From Lachnospiraceae bacterium (GTDB taxonomy: Bacteria; Bacillota; Clostridia; Lachnospirales; Lachnospiraceae): DNA of 64,000 nucleotides. Position numbers and translations under genes: made by a program. The stretch covers positions 359,042-423,041 of the forward strand of contig JAFLSY010000001.1 of assembly GCA_022510745.1 (NCBI GenBank), given 5' to 3'. Below, in pieces: positions 7,618 to 16,802 of the stretch (position 1 is its first letter; each line of letters opens with the position of its first letter). A model generated the notes under the pieces. It was not told the origin of the DNA. It did no database searches and was given only the letters and a program-made list of their open reading frames with translations.

Positions 7618-8958
7618 ATGGGTTTATTAAAAGCGGCAAAAGATTCCATCGGTTCCCTGTTAGCTGACCAGTGGCGGGAGTATTTTTACTGTGACTCCTT
7701 ACCCAGTGATGTTTTGGTTAAAAAGGGACAGCCCCGTTTTACGGAAGGGCGCAACAGCAATACCAAAGGTATTGATAACATTATCAGCAACGGTTCCATT
7801 ATAGCGGTCAATGAGGGTCAGTGTATGCTCATCGTAGAGCAAGGGCAGATCGTTGATCTCTCTGCAGAACCCGGTGAATTCGTATATGATCAATCTACTG
7901 AGCCCACGCTGCTCTATGGAAATCTGGGAGAAAATATCAAGAAGAGCTTCAGCACCTTTGGCAGAAGGTTCACCTTCGGCGGCAATACCGCTAAGGATCA
8001 GAGAGTATATTTTGTAAACACCAAGGAGATCATGAACAATCTCTATGGTACGGCAACACCCATTCCTTTTAGAATTGTGGATGCCAGATCCAATCTGGAT
8101 ATGGATACTAATGTAAAATGTAACGGCAGCTATTCCTTTAAGATTGCGGATCCCGTGATTTTTTATTCCAAAATCTGCAGCAATGTTCAGGATACCTATA
8201 CCAGGGATAAGCTGACTGCGCAGATGAAGGGTGAGCTGCTTACGGCAATGCAGCCTGCTTTGGAAATCATTGCCGCTAAGGGAGTACGTCCCTATGAACT
8301 GTCAGGGCATGCTACCGAACTGGTAGAAATTTTAAAGGGTCAGCTTTCCGAAAAATGGGGAGAAATGCGCGGTATCGAAATGATCAGCATGACCATCAGC
8401 GCGGACATTCCCGAAAAAGACCGTGAGACTCTTAATAAGTGGCAGCAGACTGCAATTCTGCAGAATCCCGGTATGGCTGCAGCCAGACAGACGGAAGCTT
8501 ATACGGCAGCTTTGGAGAATATGAAGACCGGCGGTGCGGACGGAAAGGGCAGCTCCGCTATGGAAGGTGCCATGACGATGATGGCTATGGGCATGATGCA
8601 GAATATGGCAAACGGCGGCGGTATGATGCCGGGTATGGGTATGCCCACGGGTCAGGCACCGATGGGACAGCCTGCGGGAGGCGCCGTTTTAGGCTGGACC
8701 TGTTCCTGCGGTAAGGCCGATAACAGAGGCAAGTTCTGTGAAAATTGCGGAAATCCAAAGCCTACTGAGGCAGGCTGGACCTGTTCCTGCGGACATGTGA
8801 ACCAGGGTAAATTCTGTCAGGAATGCGGTTTACCTAAGCCTTCGGGGGCACCCTTGTATAAATGCGACAAATGTGGCTGGGAGCCGGAAGATCCTGCTCA
8901 TCCACCGAAATTCTGTCCGGAATGCGGAGATATTTTTGACCAAAACGATATTAAATAA
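7618..8958 (+). CDS. SPFH domain protein with three C-terminal zinc ribbons (YdjI-like)
   Basis: The 446-residue protein has an SPFH-like region at about 30-290 (VNEGQCMLIVEQGQIVDLSAEPGEFVYD, with DVRVNC-like strands KCNGSYSFKIADPVIFYSKI) and an Ala/Gly/Met-rich linker at about 290-355. Three zinc ribbons follow at about 358-443: two copies of WTCSCG...GKFC..CG.PKP and one of YKCDKCGW...KFCPECG. This architecture matches the YdjI/virion-core-like SPFH family, which in Bacillus sits with pspA and ydjGH in membrane stress protection. No pspA is present. The TATA-type upstream site and GGAGG support the ATG. The next gene, 17 nt on, is a membrane protein with another zinc ribbon. Confidence 0.85.
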   Translation: MGLLKAAKDSIGSLLADQWREYFYCDSLPSDVLVKKGQPRFTEGRNSNTKGIDNIISNGSIIAVNEGQCMLIVEQGQIVDLSAEPGEFVYDQSTEPTLLYGNLGENIKKSFSTFGRRFTFGGNTAKDQRVYFVNTKEIMNNLYGTATPIPFRIVDARSNLDMDTNVKCNGSYSFKIADPVIFYSKICSNVQDTYTRDKLTAQMKGELLTAMQPALEIIAAKGVRPYELSGHATELVEILKGQLSEKWGEMRGIEMISMTISADIPEKDRETLNKWQQTAILQNPGMAAARQTEAYTAALENMKTGGADGKGSSAMEGAMTMMAMGMMQNMANGGGMMPGMGMPTGQAPMGQPAGGAVLGWTCSCGKADNRGKFCENCGNPKPTEAGWTCSCGHVNQGKFCQECGLPKPSGAPLYKCDKCGWEPEDPAHPPKFCPECGDIFDQNDIK

Positions 8959-8975
8959 CGGAGCAGATAATTACG

Positions 8976-9734
8976 ATGATGTTATTGATCGGATTGATTA
9001 TTGTACTAGTACTTTTACTTGTTCTGGTAGGCATAGTTTACTATGCCTACCGGAATATTTCTAAAAAGGTGCGACGGTTTTCCCAGATGGCTTTCGGTAC
9101 GCAGGACATCATGAAGGGGTTTAAACAGGTAGAACATGACTATGCGGTGACCCCCAAGTCCGTTTCTGCTGCTACCAGTCTGCATCTGCCGCGTATCACC
9201 AAGGACTTTCCCGATTTTCATTATGAAGAGATGAAGCGCAGGGCGCAGAATGTACTGCTTTCCTATCTGCAGAGTATAGACGAGGACAGGATATCCTGTT
9301 TGACGGAAGGAACGGAGGAGTTAAAGGATAAACTGCAAATGCAGTTGACAATGCTGCGCGGTGACGGTATCAGGGCTCATTATGACAGTCCTAAATTACA
9401 TAGAATGGAAATCAGTCAGTACAGGAAAGAAAAGAGCAGATGCTCGGTAGTCTTTCAAGCTTCCGTGGAGTATTACTATTATGAAGAAAAAGACGGAACT
9501 GTTAAGGCGGGCAGCCGTGACACCAAAAAGCAGTCCCGTTATAATGTAGAGTGTATATATATTCAGGACCGGGATTTAATAGAGAATGTCCATGATGCGG
9601 GTCTGGGCATGGTCTGTCCGAGATGTGGCGGAGTGCTTCCCGGAATCGGAGCAAAAGTATGTCAATTCTGTGATACACCTATCATTGAATTCAATATACG
9701 TGCATGGCATTTCAGTGATGTAAAAGAGGTATAA
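8976..9734 (+). CDS. Membrane-anchored zinc-ribbon protein, partner of the SPFH gene
   Basis: The 252-residue protein has an N-terminal membrane segment at about 3-25 rich in Leu, Ile and Val, a mixed alpha/beta middle (residues 70-200) that resembles a Tim44-like domain, and a C-terminal zinc ribbon (CPRCGGVLPGIGAKVCQFC) at about 213-232. It ends with the short motif AWHFSDVKE. It probably faces the cytoplasm and works with the zinc-ribbon SPFH protein just upstream, in an operon. The precise role is unknown. The Tim44 resemblance is by pattern, not alignment. Confidence 0.7.
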   Translation: MMLLIGLIIVLVLLLVLVGIVYYAYRNISKKVRRFSQMAFGTQDIMKGFKQVEHDYAVTPKSVSAATSLHLPRITKDFPDFHYEEMKRRAQNVLLSYLQSIDEDRISCLTEGTEELKDKLQMQLTMLRGDGIRAHYDSPKLHRMEISQYRKEKSRCSVVFQASVEYYYYEEKDGTVKAGSRDTKKQSRYNVECIYIQDRDLIENVHDAGLGMVCPRCGGVLPGIGAKVCQFCDTPIIEFNIRAWHFSDVKEV

Positions 9735-9782
9735 GGTAAGAGGGGAATAAACTTAAAATAATGGTCGGGAGGGACCGCGGTT

Positions 9783-12542
9783 ATGACGGGACAGGCATCG
9801 GACAGAGCAGCATTAGAACAGGAACGGGTAAAGTTAAATATCATAGCGGAGCTATTCGGGGAGGTTATCTTCGAGTATGATATTTTGACGGACAGCATGC
9901 ATTATACAAAATCGGGTGATAAAGAGATAAACGACAAACTTGTCACTTTGAATTATACGCAGGTTATGAAGAATACCACGCGTGTGCATCCGGAGGATGC
10001 GGATAAGATGCTGGCCTTCTGTGAGGCCTTACAGCAGGGTAAGCACCATATCTATGCAGAAATGCGCAATCAGCAAACGGACGGCAGATATCACTGGCTG
10101 AAGATAGAGGGCCGGACGGTTATGGATGAGGCGGGCAGACCCGTACGGGTGATCGGCCGCATGAAGAACATTGATGAGAGGAAGGTCAGAGAGGGTGAAC
10201 TGCTGATAGGAGCGGGGAAGGATCCTCTGACCGGTCTTTATAATCGGCAGACATTTATAACGAAACTTAGAAAAGAGCTGGGCAGGCTGGCGCAGGAGCA
10301 GCAGGGCTGGCTTCTTTTGATAGATATAGATAATTTTGAACAGATCAATAATACTAACGGACACTTGGTGGGAGATGCAGTCATCTGTCTGGTGGCGGAC
10401 GAACTGCAGGAGCTGTTTAACACCGGTCTGATCGGCAGAGTCAGTGGAGATGCATATGCAGTGTTTGTCAAGGATTTGCCCGGTAAAGAAATTGCGAAGT
10501 GTTTGGAAAAACTGAACAGTACCGTTGGTGATGTCTACCGTGGCAGCGAGCAGCTGGAGGTATCCTGCAGCATTGGAGCCGCAATGTGCACAGGTCCGCA
10601 GGAGATGAAGCAATTTTTTGCCTGGGCGGACTATGCACTCTATCAGATCAAAACGAACGGCAAGAAGGGATATGTAATTGAAACGGCAGAAGCTGATAAA
10701 ATGCCGGATATGGGTTATCTGAATATAGAGGATGCGAAGGACGGCAAAAGGGCAGAGTCTTCCATTAGGACCGCGGATGATCTGATCGTATTTTCATTGG
10801 AACTTTTAGGGAATATATCCGATACGGAAAGCGGTCTGAAGATGGTATCGGACCGCATATGCAGATTCTTTGGTATAGATCACATCGTCTACATTTCTCT
10901 GGAAGAAGATGGCAGCAGCGAAAAAAGATTCCATTGGAGCCGGGCGGAAAAGCGGGCGAAGGACGACCATGTGCTCTATGGAACGGAAGATCATTTTAAA
11001 CGTATTCGGGAATATTTTAAAAGTAATGACGTTCTGGTATTGCGAAGAGAAATGATAGAGATAATGCCGGAGCGACTGACCGGATCGGCCCTGCTGCTCC
11101 GTCAGGAAAAAGGAAGCGGAAACGGCTGTTTGATTTTTGTGGATGAAAGTCAGGACAGGGATTGGAAAGAGGAAATTCCTGCTCTAAAGCGGTTGGCGGA
11201 TGTATATTTCAACTGCCTGCAGTTAAGCTTTGAAAAAGAAAAAGCGTTGCAGGAAATGGAGATACGGGTTCATACCGATCAGTTGACGGGACTGCTTCGC
11301 TACCGGAGGTTTATTATGAAATCCCAGCAGTATCTGCGGGAGCGTATGGATAAAAACTGCTATTTTATCTATTCGGATTTTGAAAATTTCCAGTATGTTA
11401 ACGAACTGTACGGCTATCAGGAGGGTGACAAGATTTTAAAACGCTTTGCAGACGCCCTGTTAAAGTTGCCGGGAGGCATCCGTTTCTGCCGCATTACTTC
11501 GGATCATTTTGTGGGACTCTTAGAGAGTGAGAGCGAAGAGAAGATGCGGGAGGATTATCTTAGCTTTACGAAGGGCTTCTGCGATACCATTAACAGGGAG
11601 TACGATCAGAACAATCTGGTTTTAGTCAGCGGTTTATGCCATGTGGACGATCACAAAGAGGTGGTTTCTGCCTACATAGACAGGGCCAACAGCGCAAGAA
11701 AGTACGGCAAAAATACGACGGATACGGTAGTTATTGTTTTCAACGAGGAAATCAAGAAAAAGAACGAAGCGGAGAAGGTTATTATAGCCAGTATGAATTC
11801 AGCGCTTGAAAATGGAGAGTTTCATGCCTGGCTGCAGCCTAAAGTTTCCGTTACGACAGGAAAGATTGTGGGAGCGGAGGCGCTGGTACGCTGGATCCAT
11901 TCTGACGGTACTATGGTCTACCCGGATGAGTTTATTCCGGTTTTTGAGAAGAACGGTTTTATTACCAAAATTGATTTTGAGGTACTCTCCCAGATAGTGG
12001 ATTATCTGCGGAACGCTATGGATATGGGGGAAGAAGTAGTGCCGATATCCGTTAATTTTTCCAGAAGGCATAACGAGGATCCGGAGTTTGTGGATAATCT
12101 TTTGACGAAGATACGGGAAAAAGAAATACCGCCAAAATATATTGAGGCAGAGATTACGGAGTCCATTTTTATGCTGGATCTGTCTGCTCTGACCAACAAC
12201 CTGCGCAAATTAAAAGATGCAGGCATTGCCATTTCCATCGACGATTTTGGAAGCAGCTATTCCTCTTTGAACGTACTTGCCAAGGTGGATGCGGATATTA
12301 TCAAGCTGGATAAGAAGTTTCTCGAATATAGCGACGAGGATGTAAAGGCACCCGTATTTGTAAAAAATCTGATGACATTGATGAAGAATATGGGATATAA
12401 AGTCGTTTCGGAGGGTGTGGAAACGGAATCCCAGCTGACCTTCTTGAAAAATACGGATTGCGATGTGGTACAGGGATATTATTATGCGCGTCCCATGCCG
12501 ATTTCGGAATTCAGAAAGTTTTTAAGGGAGTTTAACAAGTAA
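9783..12542 (+). CDS. PAS-GGDEF-GAF-like-GGDEF-EAL protein, probable c-di-GMP phosphodiesterase
   Basis: The 919-residue soluble protein has a PAS-like sensor (about 20-135, ending VIGRMKNIDERK), a first GGDEF domain (about 145-300), a GAF-like region (about 325-475), a second GGDEF domain (about 500-660) and an EAL domain (about 672-915). Both GGDEF active sites are lost: SGDAY and TSDHF replace GGDEF. The EAL domain keeps EALVRW, the Asn in VNFSRR, EITES, DDFGSSYSSL, KLDKKF, EGVET and QGYYYARP, so hydrolysis of cyclic di-GMP is expected, with the GGDEF domains perhaps binding GTP or dimerising. GGGAGGG lies 9 nt before the ATG. The helicase gene begins 3 nt after its stop, so the two are co-transcribed. 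Confidence 0.9.
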   Translation: MTGQASDRAALEQERVKLNIIAELFGEVIFEYDILTDSMHYTKSGDKEINDKLVTLNYTQVMKNTTRVHPEDADKMLAFCEALQQGKHHIYAEMRNQQTDGRYHWLKIEGRTVMDEAGRPVRVIGRMKNIDERKVREGELLIGAGKDPLTGLYNRQTFITKLRKELGRLAQEQQGWLLLIDIDNFEQINNTNGHLVGDAVICLVADELQELFNTGLIGRVSGDAYAVFVKDLPGKEIAKCLEKLNSTVGDVYRGSEQLEVSCSIGAAMCTGPQEMKQFFAWADYALYQIKTNGKKGYVIETAEADKMPDMGYLNIEDAKDGKRAESSIRTADDLIVFSLELLGNISDTESGLKMVSDRICRFFGIDHIVYISLEEDGSSEKRFHWSRAEKRAKDDHVLYGTEDHFKRIREYFKSNDVLVLRREMIEIMPERLTGSALLLRQEKGSGNGCLIFVDESQDRDWKEEIPALKRLADVYFNCLQLSFEKEKALQEMEIRVHTDQLTGLLRYRRFIMKSQQYLRERMDKNCYFIYSDFENFQYVNELYGYQEGDKILKRFADALLKLPGGIRFCRITSDHFVGLLESESEEKMREDYLSFTKGFCDTINREYDQNNLVLVSGLCHVDDHKEVVSAYIDRANSARKYGKNTTDTVVIVFNEEIKKKNEAEKVIIASMNSALENGEFHAWLQPKVSVTTGKIVGAEALVRWIHSDGTMVYPDEFIPVFEKNGFITKIDFEVLSQIVDYLRNAMDMGEEVVPISVNFSRRHNEDPEFVDNLLTKIREKEIPPKYIEAEITESIFMLDLSALTNNLRKLKDAGIAISIDDFGSSYSSLNVLAKVDADIIKLDKKFLEYSDEDVKAPVFVKNLMTLMKNMGYKVVSEGVETESQLTFLKNTDCDVVQGYYYARPMPISEFRKFLREFNK

Positions 12543-12545
12543 ACT

Positions 12546-14807
12546 ATGAGTATATACGATACTTTAAACGGCCCCCAAAAAGAAGGAGTTTTTACTGTGG
12601 AGGGACCTGTGCTGCTTTTAGCAGGCGCCGGAAGCGGCAAGACCCGCGTCCTGACGCACAGGGTGGCTTATCTGATCGATCAGATGGGGGTGAATGCCTG
12701 GAATATTCTGGCAATTACCTTTACCAACAAGGCTGCCGGTGAGATGCGCGAGAGGGTGGATAATCTGGTGGGTATGGGGGCGGAACAGATTTGGGTAGCT
12801 ACCTTTCATGCCACCTGTGTCAGAATATTACGGCGTTATATTGATAGGCTGGGTTACGGCACGAACTTTACCATATATGATACGGACGACCAGAAGACAT
12901 TGATCAAACAGGTAGTCAAAAAGCTGGAACTGGACCCGAAAATCTATAAGGAGCGTATGCTTTTAAACGCCATATCCGCTGCCAAGAACGAACTGATCTC
13001 TCCTATAGAGTACGAACTGCAGGCTTGGAGCGATTTTAACAAGAAAAAAATTGCTGAAGTCTATAAGGAGTATCAGGCTGCGCTTAAGAAAAGCAATGCC
13101 TTGGATTTTGACGATCTGATCGCCAAGACGGTGGAGCTGTTTAAGGCGGATGCCGATGTACTGAATTCTTATCAGGAGCGATTCAAATATATTATGGTGG
13201 ACGAGTATCAGGACACCAATACCGCTCAGTTTGAACTGATCAGACTGCTTGCGGATAAGTATCGGAATCTGTGTGTGGTGGGGGATGACGATCAGTCCAT
13301 CTACAAATTCCGCGGTGCCAATATCCGTAATATTTTGGATTTTGAAAAGGTTTATCCTGAGGCCAAGGTCATCAAACTGGAGCAGAATTATCGCTCTACT
13401 CAGAATATTTTGGACGCGGCCAATTCGGTGATTCAAAACAACAGAGGACGGAAGGAAAAGGCCCTCTGGACCGACAAAGAATCGGGCAGCCGGATTCATT
13501 TTAGGCAGTTTGATACGGCCTATGAAGAAGCGGAGTATATTGCGGATGATATTGCGCATAAAATAAAGAGAGGACAGGCACGCTGCGGGGACTGCGCAGT
13601 GCTCTATCGGACCAATGCCCAATCCCGTCTTTTAGAAGAGCGGATGATTGCGGAAGGTATGCCCTACGATGTGGTGGGCGGAGTCAACTTCTATTCCAGA
13701 AGAGAGATCAAGGACATTATTGCTTACTTAAAAACCATCGATAACGGGCAGGATGACGTGGCGGTGAAACGTATTATCAATGTGCCCAAACGAGGGATCG
13801 GGCAGACCACCATAGATAAGGTGCAGGCTCATGCGGACATCCGTAATACCAGCTTTTATGAAGCTTTAAAGGAAGCTGAACAGATAGTGGGTATGGGAAA
13901 GGCAGCTGCCAAGCTGGAGAGTTTTCTGCTCTTGATCCAGACCTTTAGAAGCAAGCTGGATTATTTCGGACTGCGGGAACTGATAGAGGATGTGCTGGAT
14001 AAAACCGGTTATGTCAAAGAACTGGAAGAATCCGATGAAGAGGACGCTGAGGACAGGATTGCCAATATAGACGAATTAATCACCAAAGCTGCTTATTATG
14101 AAGAAATCCACGACGAACCTACTTTAAGCGAATTTCTGGAAGAAGTAGCGCTGGTTGCGGATATCGACGGTGTGGGAGAGAATGATGACAGAATCCTGTT
14201 AATGACGCTGCACAGTGCGAAAGGACTGGAGTTTCCGCATGTATATCTGGCAGGTATGGAGGATGGGATTTTCCCCGGCTACATGACGATCATGGCGGAT
14301 GATAAGTCCGAACTGGAGGAAGAGAGGCGCCTTGCCTATGTGGGGATCACCAGAGCAAAGGAAGAACTGACGCTGACCTGTGCAAAAATGAGGATGATAC
14401 GCGGGGAAACCCAGTACAATCCCGTCAGCCGCTTTGTGAAGGAGATTCCTCCGGGGCTTTTTGACAATACAGTTCCTGCCCTGCGAAAAGTTACGGAAGA
14501 GGAACCGGTACGGGATTTTCGTCCCAGACCGGTTGCCAGACGGACTACAGCACAGGAGGCGAAGCCTTTTATCGCACAGGGAATCAGTGCACTGAACAAT
14601 CTGGCCGGTCTGAGCAAAGGAACGGATATGCTGACGCCGGATACGCCGGATTACGAAGTGGGTGACAGGGTCCGCCATGTAAAATACGGCGAAGGCAGCG
14701 TTACGGCACTGAGCAAAGAACCCAGAGATTACAAAGTTACAGTGCAGTTTGACAGTGCGGGACAAAAAATCATGTACGCATCTTTTGCAAAATTGAAAAG
14801 AGTATAG
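12546..14807 (+). CDS. pcrA: ATP-dependent DNA helicase PcrA/UvrD
   Basis: The 753-residue protein is full length for PcrA. All superfamily 1 motifs are present: LAGAGSGKTRVL (I), ITFTNKAAGEMRERV (Ia), VDEYQDTN (II), VVGDDDQSIYKFRGA (III), LEQNYRST (IV), LMTLHSAKGLEFPHVYLAG (V) and RRLAYVGITRAKEEL (VI). The Tudor-like tail EVGDRVRHVKYGEGSV, which contacts RNA polymerase in Bacillus PcrA, is at the end. It unwinds DNA 3'-5' in repair and plasmid replication and removes RecA. It is unusual in being 3 nt downstream of the EAL gene, with no clear ribosome binding site of its own, so translational coupling is likely. Confidence 0.97.
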   Translation: MSIYDTLNGPQKEGVFTVEGPVLLLAGAGSGKTRVLTHRVAYLIDQMGVNAWNILAITFTNKAAGEMRERVDNLVGMGAEQIWVATFHATCVRILRRYIDRLGYGTNFTIYDTDDQKTLIKQVVKKLELDPKIYKERMLLNAISAAKNELISPIEYELQAWSDFNKKKIAEVYKEYQAALKKSNALDFDDLIAKTVELFKADADVLNSYQERFKYIMVDEYQDTNTAQFELIRLLADKYRNLCVVGDDDQSIYKFRGANIRNILDFEKVYPEAKVIKLEQNYRSTQNILDAANSVIQNNRGRKEKALWTDKESGSRIHFRQFDTAYEEAEYIADDIAHKIKRGQARCGDCAVLYRTNAQSRLLEERMIAEGMPYDVVGGVNFYSRREIKDIIAYLKTIDNGQDDVAVKRIINVPKRGIGQTTIDKVQAHADIRNTSFYEALKEAEQIVGMGKAAAKLESFLLLIQTFRSKLDYFGLRELIEDVLDKTGYVKELEESDEEDAEDRIANIDELITKAAYYEEIHDEPTLSEFLEEVALVADIDGVGENDDRILLMTLHSAKGLEFPHVYLAGMEDGIFPGYMTIMADDKSELEEERRLAYVGITRAKEELTLTCAKMRMIRGETQYNPVSRFVKEIPPGLFDNTVPALRKVTEEEPVRDFRPRPVARRTTAQEAKPFIAQGISALNNLAGLSKGTDMLTPDTPDYEVGDRVRHVKYGEGSVTALSKEPRDYKVTVQFDSAGQKIMYASFAKLKRV

Positions 14808-14882
14808 CAAAAAACAGATATTCGTGATATACTATTCATAAAATGTGAGATACTATAGTTAGTATAGAAAGGTGGAATAATT

Positions 14883-15143
14883 ATGAACAAGCTGGAAGCA
14901 TTGATCGATTTGGCGAAAGTGAACGAGCTGTTGGGCAGAAAAGAGAAAGAAGAAGAGAAGAAATGCAATATCTGGCTTTGGATACTGGCTGCCATCGGCA
15001 CCGTAGCTGCTATTGCCGCTATTGCCTATGTAGTATATCGTCATTTCAGACCCGATTATCTGGAAGATTTTGAAGACGAGTTCGAGGATGAATTCGAAGA
15101 TCAGTTTGAGGATGAAGACGGCGTCTTTGAAGACGGGGAGTAA
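14883..15143 (+). CDS. Small membrane protein with a highly acidic C-terminal tail
   Basis: The 86-residue protein has an amphipathic, Lys/Glu-rich N-terminal half (about 1-27), one membrane segment (about 30-50, IWLWILAAIGTVAAIAAIAYVVY) and a tail in which most residues are Asp, Glu or Phe, in repeats of the form EDEFED. AAAGGTGG lies about 8 nt before the ATG. It is followed after 6 nt by the rRNA methyltransferase gene, so they are an operon. I do not recognise the family. The acidic tail might bind a basic partner such as a ribosomal or nucleic-acid-associated protein, but this is only a guess. Confidence 0.75.
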   Translation: MNKLEALIDLAKVNELLGRKEKEEEKKCNIWLWILAAIGTVAAIAAIAYVVYRHFRPDYLEDFEDEFEDEFEDQFEDEDGVFEDGE

Positions 15144-15149
15144 TCTTTC

Positions 15150-16574
15150 ATGAAAAAAGGACAGGTATACGAGGGTATTGTGGAGCGGGTGGATTTTCCT
15201 AATAAAGCCATTGTGCGAGTAGGAGAGGAAATCTGCATAGTCAAAAACTGCCTGCCCGGACAGAAGATTTCATTTCTGGTAAATAAGCAAAGAAAAGGGA
15301 AGGCGGAAGGCCGTCTTCTGAGGGTTTTGGAAGCATCACCCTCAGAATACGGTAGTCCGTGTTCCCATTTTGGCATTTGCGGAGGCTGTACATTTCTTTC
15401 CCTTCCCTATGAGGAACAGTTAAAACTCAAGGAAGATCAGGTGAAAAAGCTGTTAGATAGCGTGCTTGTAAAGCAGCAGTCCCCATATTGGTTTGAGGGT
15501 ATCAAAGCCAGCCCCCGGCCTTATGAATACCGTAATAAAATGGAATTTTCTTTCGGAGATGAAATCAAGGATGGTCCGTTAGCGTTAGGTATGCACAAGC
15601 GAGGCAGTTTTTATGATGTAGTAACGGTGCAGGACTGCAGACTGGTGGATGAGGACTATAGAAATATTTTAGGGGCGGTGCGTACCTACTTCGCTGACAG
15701 AGGTGTCAGCTTTTTTCATAGACTGACACACGAAGGGTATCTCCGTCATCTGCTGGTACGAAAAGCAGTTAAAACAGGAGAAATTCTGGTAGCTTTGGTC
15801 ACAACTTCCCAAAGTCCATATAAAACGGCGACTGCAGGAGCATTGACGGAAGAAGAGCTTATTGACGGTTTTTCTGCGTTAGTACAGAATCTTCCGTTAA
15901 ACGGCAGTCTGGCCGGAATATTACATATTGTCAATGACTCCATGGCAGATGTGGTGCAGAGCGATGAAACCCACATTTTGTTCGGACGGGACTTTTTCTA
16001 TGAAGAACTTTTAGGACTTAAGTTTAAGATTTCGGCTTTTTCCTTCTTCCAGACCAATTCGCTGGGAGCTGAGGTGCTCTACAGTACGGCCAGAGAATAT
16101 ATCGGAGAATTGGCGGGAGAGGGCGGCACCCCCGATAAGATCGTATTTGACCTCTATAGCGGAACCGGTACCATAGCCCAGTTGATGGCTCCGGTGGCAA
16201 AAAAAGTCATCGGCGTGGAAATCGTGGAGGAGGCGGTGGAAGCGGCCCGCAAAAATGCGGAGTTAAACGGTCTTGATAACTGTGAATTCATAGCGGGGGA
16301 CGTACTGAAGGTATTGGATGAAATTGCAGAGAAGCCGGATTTCATTATTTTAGATCCGCCCCGGGATGGTATCCACCCAAAGGCTCTTCCCAAAATCATT
16401 GCTTATGGCGTGGAGCGGATTCTCTATATTTCCTGCAAGCCCACCAGTCTGGTGAGGGATATGGAAGTCTTTTTAGAGAACGGTTATCAGGTGGAGAGAG
16501 CGGTGGCTGTGGACCAGTTTCCGTGGACGGGGAACGTTGAGTGCGTGGTAATGATGCAGAAAAAAGCAAATTAG
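15150..16574 (+). CDS. rlmD: 23S rRNA (uracil-C5)-methyltransferase, RlmD/RlmCD family
   Basis: The 474-residue protein has an N-terminal TRAM domain (about 1-60), an Fe-S cluster motif (CSHFGICGGCTF, about 71-82), the substrate-binding middle domain and a SAM-dependent methyltransferase C-terminus with FDLYSGTGTIAQLM, ILDPPRDGIH and the catalytic Cys in YISCKPTSL. Such enzymes methylate uridine 747 and/or 1939 of 23S rRNA; in Bacillota one enzyme often does both. Which sites are modified here is not shown by the sequence. It is the last gene of the run that starts at 14883. Repeat A lies just beyond the stop codon. Confidence 0.92.
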   Translation: MKKGQVYEGIVERVDFPNKAIVRVGEEICIVKNCLPGQKISFLVNKQRKGKAEGRLLRVLEASPSEYGSPCSHFGICGGCTFLSLPYEEQLKLKEDQVKKLLDSVLVKQQSPYWFEGIKASPRPYEYRNKMEFSFGDEIKDGPLALGMHKRGSFYDVVTVQDCRLVDEDYRNILGAVRTYFADRGVSFFHRLTHEGYLRHLLVRKAVKTGEILVALVTTSQSPYKTATAGALTEEELIDGFSALVQNLPLNGSLAGILHIVNDSMADVVQSDETHILFGRDFFYEELLGLKFKISAFSFFQTNSLGAEVLYSTAREYIGELAGEGGTPDKIVFDLYSGTGTIAQLMAPVAKKVIGVEIVEEAVEAARKNAELNGLDNCEFIAGDVLKVLDEIAEKPDFIILDPPRDGIHPKALPKIIAYGVERILYISCKPTSLVRDMEVFLENGYQVERAVAVDQFPWTGNVECVVMMQKKAN

Positions 16575-16579
16575 GTTCA

Positions 16580-16672
16580 CCATGCGAATAAAATTCGCAT
16601 GGAAAAGAGAAAAACCATCGGGCAAAAATTGGTATGAAAATGACCAGTTTTTGCCTTGTTTTTTGCCTGTTT
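16580..16672 (+). repeat. Repeat A: palindrome plus conserved hairpin and T tract
   Basis: The gap after rlmD holds a perfect 10-bp inverted repeat CCATGCGAAT-aaa-ATTCGCATGG (16580-16602), then the hairpin GGGCAAAAATTGG/CCAGTTTTTGCCT (16620-16656) and a T-rich tail. The same two-part element occurs as copy B at 17.95-18.07 kb, and its main hairpin as copies C and D. It can act as a terminator of rlmD. The base changes between copies preserve pairing in the + strand RNA (see findings). Confidence 0.75.
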
Positions 16673-16747
16673 TCAATACAAACTCTATCGGTATAAGATA
16701 TAATTGGATAAATCATTTCAAATTACTTACAACCTGTGACGAAAAAA

Positions 16748-16789
16748 TCGTACTCGTATAGTGAAAGCAGCTTTCACAGAATGGTACGA
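16748..16789 (+). promoter_or_regulatory. Nested leader hairpin before the first ECF sigma gene
   Basis: An outer stem TCGTAC/GTACGA encloses the perfect inner stem GTGAAAGC/GCTTTCAC with a 1-nt centre. The outer arm abuts the ribosome binding site GAGGAGG. It could be a protein-binding palindrome or an RNA structure affecting translation. A GTGACG near 16736 and CGTATA near 16755 may be an ECF-type promoter, but this is weak. Confidence 0.45.
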
Positions 16790-16802
16790 GGAGGAAAGGT
16801 AC

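Noticed and set aside
8439..8714. Gly/Tyr/Asp-rich + strand frame inside the SPFH gene
   Set aside because: It is an alternative-frame reading of the Gly/Met-rich linker codons, with no ribosome binding site.
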